A stretch of 64,000 bases of DNA, taken from positions 248,001 through 312,000 of the forward strand of contig NZ_VIKU02000003.1 of assembly GCF_009371985.2 (NCBI RefSeq). The letters are read 5' to 3'. Positions 7,935 through 17,040 of the stretch are shown here, piece after piece. Position 1 is the first letter of the stretch. Every line of letters starts with the position of its first letter. Source of the stretch: Pelagihabitans pacificus (GTDB lineage Bacteria; Bacteroidota; Bacteroidia; Flavobacteriales; Flavobacteriaceae). The notes under the pieces were generated by a model. It did not search any database. It worked only from the letters and a program-made list of their open reading frames with translations, and was not told where the DNA came from. Made by a program: the position numbers and the translations under genes.

Positions 7935-8990
7935 CTACCACTCCAACAAAACGCGTTGTGCCGAAAATCCGGGACCAAAGCTTAACATCAATCCCTGTTC
8001 ACCTGCCTTGATTTCTTTTTCCAGAAAGCGCTCCAACACATAAAGTACGGTAGCACTGCTCATATTACCATACAATCGCAGTACTTCCCGGGTATCATCG
8101 ATATTCTTTCCCAGTTTCCCGAACAATTCCTCCACCGTTTGAACGATTTTTTTACCACCGGGATGGAAGATCAGATGATCGACCGCTTCAATGTGGGTAC
8201 CGTACCGTTCCAAAAATGGATGGACAATAGCCGGAAAATGGTCGGAAATCGCCTTGGGCACATCCGGGTCTAGAATCATTTTCAATCCAAAGTTCGTCAA
8301 ATCAAATCCCATCAAATGGGTAGAATCCGTGAAGTGGTACATCTCCGAGCCTACAATTTTAGGGCCGGTGGTGTTGGATTCCGAGGACAGGAGCACACAA
8401 GCGGCCCCATCGCCGAAAATGGCGGCACTGACCATATTCGCCATGGAGTAGTCGTTCAACTGAAAGGTGGCGGTCGGACTCTCCACCGCTACAACCGCCG
8501 CCCTTTTGCCAGGATGCGCCCTTAGGAAGTTTTGGGCATAGATCAATCCGGAGATGCCCGCGGCACAGCCCATTTCGGTAACGGGCAGGCGTACCGTGTC
8601 ACGACGCAGTCCCACGGAATTGATCAAATAGGCATCCAAGGAGGGAATCATAATGCCAGTACAACTGACGGTAATGATATAATCCAAGGAATCAGGGGCC
8701 CAACCAGCTGCGGACAAGGCTTTTTCCAATACCCGGGTCCCCAATAGTTTTACTTCCCGGGCATAGATAGCGTTCTTGTCCTCGAAGGATGTTGCCGTGA
8801 ACACCTCTTCCGGGTCCATGATGCTATAACGCTTATCGACGGCCGCTCCCTCAAAGATCTTAATGACCTTACGCCGAAAACGGGGCTCTTGTTCGCCGAG
8901 CCACATCTCCACAAAAGGAAGGATATCCTTGGTTTCCCTGCTGTATCTGGGTAGTTCTTTGGCTACCGTGGCAATGCGGATGTCGTTCAT
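7935..8990 (-). CDS. Type III polyketide synthase (chalcone/stilbene synthase family)
   Basis: The product has 351 residues from MNDIRIATVAKELPRYSR. The type III PKS triad is complete: Cys142 in VTEMGCAAGISG, His276 in LIFHPGGKK and Asn309 in LRLYGNMSSAT. The C-terminal loop SFGPGFSAQRVLLEW is also typical. The enzyme extends an acyl starter (CoA- or ACP-bound) with malonyl-CoA and cyclises it to a pyrone, resorcinol or phloroglucinol-like ring. The start ATG overlaps the methyltransferase stop as ATGA (8987-8990), a sign of coupled translation. With the KS/ACP/DH/SDR set downstream, the starter is probably a fatty-acid-like chain made in the cluster. The product is unknown. Confidence 0.93.
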   Translation of the reverse strand: MNDIRIATVAKELPRYSRETKDILPFVEMWLGEQEPRFRRKVIKIFEGAAVDKRYSIMDPEEVFTATSFEDKNAIYAREVKLLGTRVLEKALSAAGWAPDSLDYIITVSCTGIMIPSLDAYLINSVGLRRDTVRLPVTEMGCAAGISGLIYAQNFLRAHPGKRAAVVAVESPTATFQLNDYSMANMVSAAIFGDGAACVLLSSESNTTGPKIVGSEMYHFTDSTHLMGFDLTNFGLKMILDPDVPKAISDHFPAIVHPFLERYGTHIEAVDHLIFHPGGKKIVQTVEELFGKLGKNIDDTREVLRLYGNMSSATVLYVLERFLEKEIKAGEQGLMLSFGPGFSAQRVLLEW

Positions 8991-9712
8991 AGGGTATTTG
9001 GTCGCTTGGGTTGCATAATCCATACATATCTAAAGGCCCATTTCCACTGAATGTGATGCAGCATTTGGGGCAATTTTTTTGAAAGGGCGACCAAGTCGCG
9101 TTTTTTAAATCCTTTTCGAATCGAAATGAGTCCATCTATCCTGGCCGTTTCGGTCTTGATAAAAACGGCGCTGAACGCTTTGAACAGATAAAAGGCCAAA
9201 CGGCTTCGGTGTAGATCGTTGTTCACGACCGCCATATCGGCCAAACGGGCGAACTGCGCCAGGAGTATTTCCAACTGGGTATTCGTAAAGTGGTGGGTCA
9301 TCAAGGTGGTAACCAGAATGTCGCAATTCAAATCCAATTTTTCAAGCTCCAATACGTCCTGTTTCAAGTAGCGTATTTCCGGGAAATCGCTTGAGGCGGC
9401 TTCCGCCAGCACCAGGGCGTCCCCGTTCAGGTCAATACCCACGAAATCCGCTTTGATATCCTTTTTTCTGCAGTAGCGGGCAATTGCCCGGAGCATCGTG
9501 CCATCGGCGCAACCCACATCCATAATGGTATAGGAATCCCTGGGATGCTGCTTCATTAAACGGGCTACCGCGGAGATGGTAATCTGATTCCCACCCAAAA
9601 TTCGGTTTACCTTGTTGATGTCTTGCAGTACTTCCTCTAGGGATTCGATACTTCCTTTAAAATTATCCATCAACTCGGGTTCCGTGCTCCTGGCCTCCAA
9701 CTTTGCTAACAT
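8987..9712 (-). CDS. SAM-dependent methyltransferase of the PKS cluster
   Basis: The product has 241 residues from MLAKLEARSTEPELMD. Class I methyltransferase motifs are visible: motif I TIMDVGCADGTMLRAI, the acidic end of strand 2 in FVGIDLNGDAL, and a motif II region around LKQDVLELEKLDL. It lies between the FAD oxidoreductase (overlap about 7 bp) and the type III PKS (ATGA overlap), so all three are co-translated. It probably methylates the aromatic or pyrone product or the chain. The Met at 9712 keeps the conserved-looking EARSTEPELMD segment; starts at 9760 or 9670 are possible. Confidence 0.87.
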   Translation of the reverse strand: MLAKLEARSTEPELMDNFKGSIESLEEVLQDINKVNRILGGNQITISAVARLMKQHPRDSYTIMDVGCADGTMLRAIARYCRKKDIKADFVGIDLNGDALVLAEAASSDFPEIRYLKQDVLELEKLDLNCDILVTTLMTHHFTNTQLEILLAQFARLADMAVVNNDLHRSRLAFYLFKAFSAVFIKTETARIDGLISIRKGFKKRDLVALSKKLPQMLHHIQWKWAFRYVWIMQPKRPNTL

Positions 9713-10833
9713 ACGATCGGTTTTCCATGGGTTTGTTCCACTATCTTCTGCAATAACCAAGACGATCGTGCCACCGTGGCCATGGCGGCGCGTGAAAGCG
9801 ATTCATTCAGCAACAGACGCTGTAGGCGTCGACCCATCTGCAAGCGGGCGCTAAAATGCGTTCGCCATTGAGCGCTGTAGGCCTTTTCCAAGGTTGCACG
9901 GTCTTTCTTTTTTTCCGAAAAATAGTCCACTAGCAGTTCGGAGGCAATTTTGGCACTGTGAATGGCCATGGCCATACCGTTACCACAAAGGGGGTGTATG
10001 AGGCCTGCCGCATCCCCGCACATCAACATATGGTTCTCCACGACTTTCTTGGGGTCGAACGATATTTGGGCAATGGTCATCGGTTTTTTGAATAGCGGAT
10101 CGGCTTTTTGTAGGAAGGCAGCCAAAAACGGATTATTGGCCACTACCTTTTCATTGAACTCCTCGATGTTGCGATAGTCCTGAAAGGAATCGTAGGAAGC
10201 CAAATAGCAGAAATTCACTGCGCCCGTCTCTGTTTTGGAGAGTCCGCCGTATCCTCCATCAAAATTGTGCAGGGCGACCGTCTTGTCCGGGAATTCATCA
10301 AAACGATAGTGGGCCTTTACCCCTAACCAAGTGGATTTCTTCAGGATGAAATCCCGCTGCAAATCCTTATCGAGGTGACTTCGCTTCCCGTAGGCACCAA
10401 TGACCATGGTCGCTTGATAGGGGTCCTTATCGGGTACAGTTACCCGAAACGAATCGTCCTGAAAGGAAACGGAACGTACCCTTCGGAAGATTACATGGAC
10501 GCCGACATCCTTCGCCCGTTGGTACAATAAATGGTCAAACGCATACCGGCTGATTCCGATGCCCCCTAAAGGTAGCCTCAGTTCAATGGATTGCCCCCTT
10601 ACCGTACTCAACTGCAATCTATTGATCGCCTTGACGGAAAGAGCCTGCATGCCGATACCCAAACTGTTCAAATAAGGTATGATTTCGTTGGAAACGTATT
10701 CCCCGCAAACCTTATGGTGGGGAAAGGCCTCCTTTTCAAACAGGCATACCGATAGCCCCGCTTGGGCCAAATGTATGGAAGCCGTTAATCCGGCCAGACC
10801 TCCTCCGACGATAATGACATCATAGCAATTCAT
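9706..10833 (-). CDS. FAD-dependent oxidoreductase (geranylgeranyl-reductase/halogenase-like)
   Basis: The product has 375 residues from MNCYDVIIVGGGLAGLTAS. The N-terminal GxGxxG dinucleotide motif is followed by the second FAD motif LMCGDAAGLIHPLCGNGMAM at about residue 280. That is typical of the group A flavoprotein monooxygenase and geranylgeranyl-reductase family. No halogenase signature W-x-W-x-I-P is visible, so hydroxylation or reduction of the polyketide product is more likely. It is first in the minus-strand cluster and overlaps the methyltransferase gene by about 7 bp. The region upstream (10834-11159) holds a terminator of the next operon and no gene. Confidence 0.87.
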   Translation of the reverse strand: MNCYDVIIVGGGLAGLTASIHLAQAGLSVCLFEKEAFPHHKVCGEYVSNEIIPYLNSLGIGMQALSVKAINRLQLSTVRGQSIELRLPLGGIGISRYAFDHLLYQRAKDVGVHVIFRRVRSVSFQDDSFRVTVPDKDPYQATMVIGAYGKRSHLDKDLQRDFILKKSTWLGVKAHYRFDEFPDKTVALHNFDGGYGGLSKTETGAVNFCYLASYDSFQDYRNIEEFNEKVVANNPFLAAFLQKADPLFKKPMTIAQISFDPKKVVENHMLMCGDAAGLIHPLCGNGMAMAIHSAKIASELLVDYFSEKKKDRATLEKAYSAQWRTHFSARLQMGRRLQRLLLNESLSRAAMATVARSSWLLQKIVEQTHGKPIVC

Positions 10834-11018
10834 CGAAGTGAAGATACTACCTAAACCACCTTCGGGCAAGCCTGCAAGGTATTAAAATTCCAAATCCAAC
10901 ACAATGGATTCCCGATGATGTCGGCAAAATTCAGGCCCATTCCCCACAGTTATACCAAATTGGCTTAAAAACGAAAGCTGATATGGTGTAGGAGGTTCAA
11001 TTCTTGGGGGTAAAACAA

Positions 11019-11047
11019 AAAATCCCGACTACTGGAATCGGGATTTT
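11019..11047. terminator. Bidirectional intrinsic terminator
   Basis: A 10-bp perfect stem, AAAATCCCGA / TCGGGATTTT, with a 9-nt loop (CTACTGGAA). It is flanked by A-rich sequence on the left, which gives a T-run for minus-strand transcripts. It lies after the OmpA-family gene (stop at 11160) and should stop transcription before the PKS cluster. The rest of 10834-11159 shows no gene. Confidence 0.75.
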
Positions 11048-11159
11048 GAAATGAAATGTATTTTCGAAGAGGTTGTAGCGGATTGACCAATATGCGGTGA
11101 AACAGGATTTCCTGAACCCTCCTACCATGCTTTCCGTTCACAAGGTACGGACCACTTCC

Positions 11160-11858
11160 TTATCGTCCACCGGTTTTTTCCCTGGCCTCTTCCTTAAGTT
11201 CCTCATCGGCCACGATAGCCAGTTCTACCCGACGGTTTTGGGCTTTTCCTTCTTTGGTGGTATTATCCGCGATTGGCTGGGTTTCCCCGTACCATTTGGT
11301 CGTAAACCGTCCCTTTGAAATTCCTTTGGCCACCAAATAGTCGGTGACCGATTCGGCTCGTTGTCGGGATAAGTTCATGTTATAATCCTCGGGGCCGGCA
11401 CTATCGGTGTGGCCTTCCACCAGAATATAGGAATTGGGGTACTCTTGAAAGATACCGGCCAATTTATCCAAGGTAGCGGCGGACGTCCCTTTCACATTCG
11501 ATTTATTGGTGTCGAAGTACACGCCTGCATCTTCGGTAAAGGTTACGTTGATTCCCTCTCCGACACGGGTTACCTCCGCGCCAGGGATTTCCTCTTCGAT
11601 ACGTTCGGCCTGTCGATCCATTCGATTCCCGATATAGCCGCCGGCGGCACCTCCTATGGCGGCGCCTATGATAGCCCCTAGGGCGGTGTTGTTTCCTTTA
11701 CCTACGTTATTCCCTATGACACCGCCGATGACGGCGCCACCGGTAGCACCGATAACGGCACCTTTCTGGGTTTTATTGGCATTTTGGACGGTTTTACAGC
11801 CGATGACCATCGTGGCGGCCATGATAATGTATACTGATTTTATGAGTCGATTTTTCAT
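11160..11858 (-). CDS. OmpA-family peptidoglycan-binding lipoprotein with glycine-zipper domain
   Basis: The product has 232 residues. The signal peptide ends in a lipobox (TMVIGC). A glycine-zipper stretch follows (GAVIGATGGAVIGGVIG and GAIIGAAIGGAAGGYIG), then a C-terminal OmpA domain with YILVEGHTDSAGPEDYN, the NLSRQRAESVTDYL helix and a closing NRRVELAI. This is the YiaD/Pal-like arrangement, an outer-membrane lipoprotein that holds peptidoglycan through its OmpA domain. The gene starts one base after the stop of the lipocalin-like lipoprotein gene, so the two form an operon. Confidence 0.9.
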   Translation of the reverse strand: MKNRLIKSVYIIMAATMVIGCKTVQNANKTQKGAVIGATGGAVIGGVIGNNVGKGNNTALGAIIGAAIGGAAGGYIGNRMDRQAERIEEEIPGAEVTRVGEGINVTFTEDAGVYFDTNKSNVKGTSAATLDKLAGIFQEYPNSYILVEGHTDSAGPEDYNMNLSRQRAESVTDYLVAKGISKGRFTTKWYGETQPIADNTTKEGKAQNRRVELAIVADEELKEEAREKTGGR

Positions 11859-11859
11859 A

Positions 11860-12336
11860 CTATTGTTTTTTGGTAAATTGATAAACGATGGTGACACGGT
11901 CGTCACCCACCGTCGAATTTGATCTAAGGGTCATTTCATTGGCGGTCAAGGATGAAATGTTCAAACGGTACCCAAGTCCGCCTGAGATATCCTTGTTCTT
12001 TTCATCGATCAACTTGAATTGTAGTTGATTCGGACTTCCGTCGATTACCGACCATCTGATGTAGCGATCACCGCCATTGCAGAGAGAAGAAGGCGCAATG
12101 GTGTAGCGTCCGGTACTGTTGTTGTCCCTGAAGAACCAGTCGCTGCCTTCAAAACAGATATCCTTGGCATCATTGAAGAGTACCGACTGAAAATTACCAC
12201 TGCTGTTTTCATACGAAATGTCGTTTAGGATCCACGTACCGCTCAAAAGGTTACGTTGACCCCTTGCCGCCTTGGAAACGGAACAGGCACTTGCCAACAT
12301 CGCGAGCGCCGCCAAAATCATAAAAGGTTTATTCAT
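11860..12336 (-). CDS. Lipocalin-like lipoprotein
   Basis: The product has 158 residues. The signal sequence MNKPFMILAALAMLASACS has a clear lipobox at LASAC. The mature protein starts its barrel with LLSGTWILNDISYEN, the G-x-W signature of lipocalin-like domains widespread in Bacteroidota. It ends with paired strands (NEMTLRSNS, VTIVYQFTKK). It probably sits in the periplasm or outer membrane, and its ligand is unknown. It is the first gene of a two-gene operon with the OmpA-family lipoprotein, so a role at the cell envelope is likely. Confidence 0.75.
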   Translation of the reverse strand: MNKPFMILAALAMLASACSVSKAARGQRNLLSGTWILNDISYENSSGNFQSVLFNDAKDICFEGSDWFFRDNNSTGRYTIAPSSLCNGGDRYIRWSVIDGSPNQLQFKLIDEKNKDISGGLGYRLNISSLTANEMTLRSNSTVGDDRVTIVYQFTKKQ

Positions 12337-12482
12337 TGTTGTTAGTTTTAGGATTGTCCTATATACGAACGGCTTCTGCCGATCGACTTTTCAGGAACGT
12401 TAAATCTTGTTAATCCGATACAAAACAACCGAAGATTTCGATGAACGGTTGCCTTGTTTCCTACATTATTTAGCCCGCATCA

Positions 12483-14459
12483 TCAATAGGCCTGCAAATC
12501 GAGCAGCGCCTGTTCAAACCGGGCTTTGGGCAAATAGTTGTTTTCCAACGTCTTGGCAAAGGGCACCGGGGTCTCGAGGCTGGCGACCCGTTTTATGGGA
12601 GCGTCAAGGTATTCAAAACAATTTTCCATTACCAAGGCGGAAATATCGCTAGCGACTCCACCGAATAGCGTGTCTTCCTGAAGAATGATCAATTTTCCCG
12701 TTTTCCGAACGGAGGCATAGATGGTATCCGTGTCCAACGGGGCCAACGTCCGTAAATCAATGAGATCTGCCTCCAATTCGGTATGTTTATGCAAAGTATC
12801 CAACGCCCAATGTACTGCGGCTCCATAGGAAACGATGGTGATATCATTGCCCTCCCTCAATAGGGCCGCCTTTCCGAAGGGCAAAGTGTAATAAGCGGTC
12901 GGGACTTCTTGATAAATGCTACGGTATAAGGCTTTATGTTCAAAAAACAAAACTGGATTAGGGTCGTTGATCGCCGTCGCCAACAAGCCTTTGGCGTCAT
13001 ACGGAAATGCAGGATATACCACCTTTAAGCCGGGGGTCTTTGTAAACCACGCCTCATTGGTCTGGGAATGGAAGGGCCCTGCTCCCACATCGCCCCCGCA
13101 GGGCATTCGGATGACCACATCGGCCTTTTCGTTCCATCGGTAATGGCTTTTGGCCAGATAATTGACGACCGGATTGAAGCCGGTACTGACAAAATCGGCG
13201 AACTGCATCTCGACCACCGCTTTCATTCCGTTGATGGAAAGTCCCATGGCAGCCGATACCACGGCGGATTCACAAATGGGGGTATTGCGTACCCTTTCCT
13301 TCCCGAAAGCCTCCATAAAACCGTCGGTAATCTTAAAAACCCCACCATAATCGGCGATATCCTGCCCCATGATCACGAGTTCATCATGTGTTTTCATCGA
13401 TTGCTTCAAGCCTTCGGAAATCGCATCGACCAACCGTATCTTTTTTGTTTCTTTATTTGGTCTATATTCCTCATATTCAAATCTTTTGAATACATCATTC
13501 AACTCAACACTTTCATTGTTTTGAATGACTTCCTCCTCAAAAGCGATCTGGAGGTGCTCATCGATTTCGTGGATAATTTCCTTTTTTATCCGTACCTCTG
13601 CTTCCTCCGTAAGGATTTCGGCATTCCTCAGGTACTCCGCGTAGTTCTCCAAGGGGTCCTTTGCGGCCCATTGATCTAGCAAGTCCTGGGGTACGTACTT
13701 TGTGCCACTGGCTTCCTCGTGTCCGCGCATGCGAAACGTCTTGAACTCCAATAAAATGGGGCGTGGCTTGCTACGTACGCTTTTACAAAGCCGGTCCATC
13801 ATCGAATACACCTCCAAAATATTGTTTCCATCGATGACATAGGATTCCATGCCGTACCCGGCACCGCGATCGGCCAGATGTTCACAGTTATATTGTTCAT
13901 TGGTAGGGGTCGATAGTCCGTATCCATTATTCTCGATACAAAAAAGGACTGGTAGGTTCCATACCGATGCAATGTTCAAGGCCTCATGAAAGTCCCCCTC
14001 ACTGGTGCCTCCCTCCCCGGTAAAGACGGCGGTAACCTTCTTTCTTTTCCGGATGACGTCCGCTAAGGCAATTCCGTCGGCAACGCCCAGTTGGGGCCCC
14101 AAATGCGAAATCATTCCCACAATCTTATATTCTTGGGTCCCGAAATGGAAACTGCGGTCGCGTCCCTTGGTAAAACCACTGGCCTTGCCTTGCCACTGTG
14201 CGAACAAACGGTACAACGGGATTTTCCGGGTAGTGAAGACCCCGAGGTTGCGATGCATGGGCAGTATATATTCATCCTCGTTCATGGCCATGGCAACCCC
14301 GACCGAGATGGCTTCCTGCCCGATACCGCTGAACCATTTGGAGATTTTTCCCTGACGTAGTAAGATGAGCATCTTTTCCTCGATCATTCGAGGCTTTAAC
14401 ATGTTGACATAGAGAGAAAGTTGAACCGCTTCCGAAATGCCTTTATTTTGATATCGCAT
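12483..14459 (-). CDS. 2-oxoacid dehydrogenase E1, fused alpha and beta subunits
   Basis: The product has 658 residues. The N-terminal half is an E1-alpha with the thiamine-diphosphate motif FTGEGGTSEGDFHEALN ending in CIENNGYG. The C-terminal half, from about residue 345 (KIRLVDAISEGLKQSMK), is an E1-beta ending with the transketolase C-terminal domain (LAPLDTDTIYASVRKTGKLI). It decarboxylates a 2-oxoacid and passes the acyl group to an E2; the branched-chain type fits best. Alpha-beta fusions of this kind are common in Bacteroidota. No E2 or E3 gene is nearby. The linker between the halves (about 13430-13530) is markedly AT-rich. Confidence 0.92.
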   Translation of the reverse strand: MRYQNKGISEAVQLSLYVNMLKPRMIEEKMLILLRQGKISKWFSGIGQEAISVGVAMAMNEDEYILPMHRNLGVFTTRKIPLYRLFAQWQGKASGFTKGRDRSFHFGTQEYKIVGMISHLGPQLGVADGIALADVIRKRKKVTAVFTGEGGTSEGDFHEALNIASVWNLPVLFCIENNGYGLSTPTNEQYNCEHLADRGAGYGMESYVIDGNNILEVYSMMDRLCKSVRSKPRPILLEFKTFRMRGHEEASGTKYVPQDLLDQWAAKDPLENYAEYLRNAEILTEEAEVRIKKEIIHEIDEHLQIAFEEEVIQNNESVELNDVFKRFEYEEYRPNKETKKIRLVDAISEGLKQSMKTHDELVIMGQDIADYGGVFKITDGFMEAFGKERVRNTPICESAVVSAAMGLSINGMKAVVEMQFADFVSTGFNPVVNYLAKSHYRWNEKADVVIRMPCGGDVGAGPFHSQTNEAWFTKTPGLKVVYPAFPYDAKGLLATAINDPNPVLFFEHKALYRSIYQEVPTAYYTLPFGKAALLREGNDITIVSYGAAVHWALDTLHKHTELEADLIDLRTLAPLDTDTIYASVRKTGKLIILQEDTLFGGVASDISALVMENCFEYLDAPIKRVASLETPVPFAKTLENNYLPKARFEQALLDLQAY

Positions 14460-14572
14460 GTGATAATCCTAGGTTGTTGCCTGAAAAACGGGGTAAATGT
14501 AACAAAAATGAACACCAAAATTGCTATTCGCTATTCGTACATTCCCTTCAATATTTACTAAATTTGCCCAAG

Positions 14573-14742
14573 AGACGATTTGGAAATAGGTCGTTGGAAT
14601 TGGTAGGGCCTATTTTTGTGGCGGAACCCGGCGACCCCGCAGGCTCGGGGTTCAACATAGCGAGGCTACGGCAGGAAATTTTTGCGAAGTGATGCGCAAA
14701 AAGAGATAGCGAAAAAACAAGGAGGCTATTTCCAAACGGTCT
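14573..14742. mobile_element. MITE-like intergenic element with 17-bp terminal inverted repeats
   Basis: The 170-bp stretch starts AGACGATTTGGAAATAG (14573-14589) and ends CTATTTCCAAACGGTCT (14726-14742). The ends are inverted repeats matching at 15 of 17 positions. Inside are a GC-rich hairpin (GAACCC ... GGGTTC) and a segment around 14655-14715 resembling dispersed repeats I have seen between genes in Flavobacteriaceae. It carries no plausible gene. It fills most of the 302-bp gap between the E1 gene and the 2OG oxygenase. Copy number cannot be judged from one window. Confidence 0.45.
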
Positions 14743-14761
14743 AAACCCATAAAACCAAAGC

Positions 14762-15712
14762 ATGAGTGGTATCCCAAGCGTAGATTTACAGGATTTTATT
14801 TCAAACGAACCGCAGCGAAAACAGAAATTCACCCAAGAAATCGGGGCAGCCTTTGGCGACATTGGATTCGTCGCCTTGAGCGGACATTTTTTATCCGAAG
14901 CACTTGTCGACGATCTCTATTCGGAAATCAAGAAGTTTTTTGAACTACCCCAAGATGTGAAGGATTCCTATGAAATAGAGGGTATCGGCGGGCAGCGGGG
15001 GTACACTTCGTTTGGGAAGGAACATGCCAAAGGCAGAAAGGTAGGGGATTTAAAAGAGTTTTGGCATTTTGGGCAATATGTGGAGGACAATCCGAAATTG
15101 GAGGCAGAGTACCCGGCAAACGTAATCGTTAAGGAACTGCCCAAATTCAACGAAGTCGGCAAGGAGGCCTACAAAATGTTAGAAAAGACGGCCAAATACG
15201 TCCTGCGCGCCCTGGCCTTGCATTTAGGTTTGGAGGAAACCTACTTTGATGAATATATCAAGAACGGGAACTCCATATTGCGTCCCATTCATTACCCACC
15301 CATAACCGAAGAGCCCAAAAATGCCGAAAGGGCCGCAGCACATGGCGACATCAATCTAATTACCCTTTTGATGGGGGCGCACGGAAAGGGACTCCAGGTC
15401 CAAAATCACAAAGGGGAATGGATCGATGCCATCGCCCGACCCGACCAGTTGATGATCAATGTGGGGGACATGCTATCTCGCCTGACCAATAACAAACTGA
15501 AATCGACCATCCATAAGGTGGTGAACCCGCCACGGGAGCTGTGGGGCACTTCGCGGTATTCCATCCCATTTTTTATGCATCCCATCAGTGAGATGCCCTT
15601 AAATTGTCTGGAAAACTGTATCGATGCGGAACATCCAAAACAGTTCGAGGATATTACCGCCGGGGAATTCCTACATGAGCGTTTGGTGGAATTGGGGTTG
15701 GTGAAACCCTAA
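14762..15712 (+). CDS. Isopenicillin-N-synthase-like 2-oxoglutarate/Fe(II) oxygenase
   Basis: The product has 316 residues with the double-stranded beta-helix fold. The iron ligands are His194 and Asp196 in AAHGDINLITLL and His251 in STIHKVVNPP. The 2OG-binding RxS follows in SRYSIPFFMHP. The N-terminal DIOX_N region is present (GDIGFVALSGHFLSEAL). Family members oxidise small molecules (antibiotic precursors, hormones, amino-acid derivatives). The substrate cannot be told from sequence, and there is no biosynthetic partner in the same operon. The MITE-like element ends only 19 bp before the ATG. Confidence 0.85.
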   Translation: MSGIPSVDLQDFISNEPQRKQKFTQEIGAAFGDIGFVALSGHFLSEALVDDLYSEIKKFFELPQDVKDSYEIEGIGGQRGYTSFGKEHAKGRKVGDLKEFWHFGQYVEDNPKLEAEYPANVIVKELPKFNEVGKEAYKMLEKTAKYVLRALALHLGLEETYFDEYIKNGNSILRPIHYPPITEEPKNAERAAAHGDINLITLLMGAHGKGLQVQNHKGEWIDAIARPDQLMINVGDMLSRLTNNKLKSTIHKVVNPPRELWGTSRYSIPFFMHPISEMPLNCLENCIDAEHPKQFEDITAGEFLHERLVELGLVKP

Positions 15713-15811
15713 AGCAATCATGTTCATGGAAACAATTTTCTGCGAATTACAAAATATGTAGCCGAATACTGCGTTATGCCTGCACTATAAATACCTAACC
15801 CCCGGACTGTT

Positions 15812-17038
15812 TTGAAAAAGTGTTTTCTATCCCTCCTGTTTTCAGGAATATTTTTTACGCTGTATGCCCAAATAGATTTTGAAAAGGCCTATTTTATTGC
15901 CAATAACGGAAACAAAACCGAGTGTTTTATCCGTAATGTGGAGTGGAAAACAAATCCCACCTACTTTGAGTACAAGCTTACAGAAGATGGTCAGACCTTA
16001 TCTGCCTCAATCGATGGGATACAAGAATTTCAGGTGGCCGATGCAGCACGATACGTACGTTTTAGAGTGCAAATGGATAGGTCTATTGACCAAACCTCAA
16101 AACTGAACTATGAAAAAACATTCAAATTTAAAGAGGAGACACTCTTTCTAAAAGTGTTGGTTTCCGGAGCTGCTACCTTATATCATTTCGAGGATAAAAA
16201 TTTGGAACGTTTCTTTTTTAGCGTGAAAAACCAGCCGGAGCCACCCAAACAATTGATTTACAAAAGATACCGAACTACTACTTCCGAAATTGGTGAAGTA
16301 AACACCTTTCGACAACAGCTTCTCAACACACTTGAATGTGAGGGCATAACCTCTAAAACGTTTAGTCGTTTACGCTATAGAATGACTGATTTGGTGCAGG
16401 TGTTTGAATCGTTCAACAGATGCATAGATCCTGATTTGAAATTGAAAGGACCTTCGGATAAAGAACTTGAATGGCATTTATCAATCAGACCAGGTATTAA
16501 TTTCACTTCCTATTCTATTAGTAACTCACTCAGTGGATTTAGAAGTATTGATTTTAGCCAAAAGACGGGACTTAGGGTCGGACTTGAAATGGAAGGTGTT
16601 TTCCCATTCAATAAAAATAAGTGGGCAGCTTTTATCGAACCAACCTTCCAGGCCTATCGTGATACCCGGGTCAATCCATCCGTCGGTGTCTTCGGCCTGA
16701 CAGCAGAGGTAGATTATCAATCAATTGAATTACCAGTGGGAATAAGGCACTACATATTCCTAAGCGAAAAGTCAAAATTTTTCCTCGATGCAGCTTTTAT
16801 ATCTGACTTTCCCATAAGTTCAGGCATTACATATACTATCTCTACCCAAACCGAAGAGCAAGTAGAATTTGGCTTCAGCGGTAGTTTTGCTCTGGGAGTA
16901 GGATTCAATTATAATAATTTACTAAGTTTGGAGGCCCGTTATCTAGGCGAAAGGGAAGTTTTGCCCAACGACGTCTCGGTATTTTATACCTCCTCCTATG
17001 GAGGATTTTCAATTATACTCGGCTATACCCTATTTTGA
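15812..17038 (+). CDS. Secreted protein with C-terminal outer-membrane beta-barrel
   Basis: The product has 408 residues and starts with TTG (MKKCFLSLLFSGIFFTLYAQ, a good signal peptide); no ATG lies nearby in frame. Residues 21-215 form an unrecognised soluble region with many aromatic and charged residues. From about residue 225 the alternating pattern (LSIRPGINFTSYSISN, FIEPTFQAYRD, VDYQSIELPVGIRHYIF, FGFSGSFALGVGFNYN, FSIILGYTLF) is that of a porin-family barrel ending in Phe. That suggests an outer-membrane protein with a periplasmic or surface N-terminal domain. It is 2 bp from the SUI1 gene. Function unknown. Confidence 0.65.
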   Translation: MKKCFLSLLFSGIFFTLYAQIDFEKAYFIANNGNKTECFIRNVEWKTNPTYFEYKLTEDGQTLSASIDGIQEFQVADAARYVRFRVQMDRSIDQTSKLNYEKTFKFKEETLFLKVLVSGAATLYHFEDKNLERFFFSVKNQPEPPKQLIYKRYRTTTSEIGEVNTFRQQLLNTLECEGITSKTFSRLRYRMTDLVQVFESFNRCIDPDLKLKGPSDKELEWHLSIRPGINFTSYSISNSLSGFRSIDFSQKTGLRVGLEMEGVFPFNKNKWAAFIEPTFQAYRDTRVNPSVGVFGLTAEVDYQSIELPVGIRHYIFLSEKSKFFLDAAFISDFPISSGITYTISTQTEEQVEFGFSGSFALGVGFNYNNLLSLEARYLGEREVLPNDVSVFYTSSYGGFSIILGYTLF

Positions 17039-17040
17039 CA

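Noticed and set aside
13068-13679. Long open frame of 203 codons on the + strand
   Set aside because: It lies wholly within the fused E1 dehydrogenase gene on the other strand, and its translation resembles no protein family.
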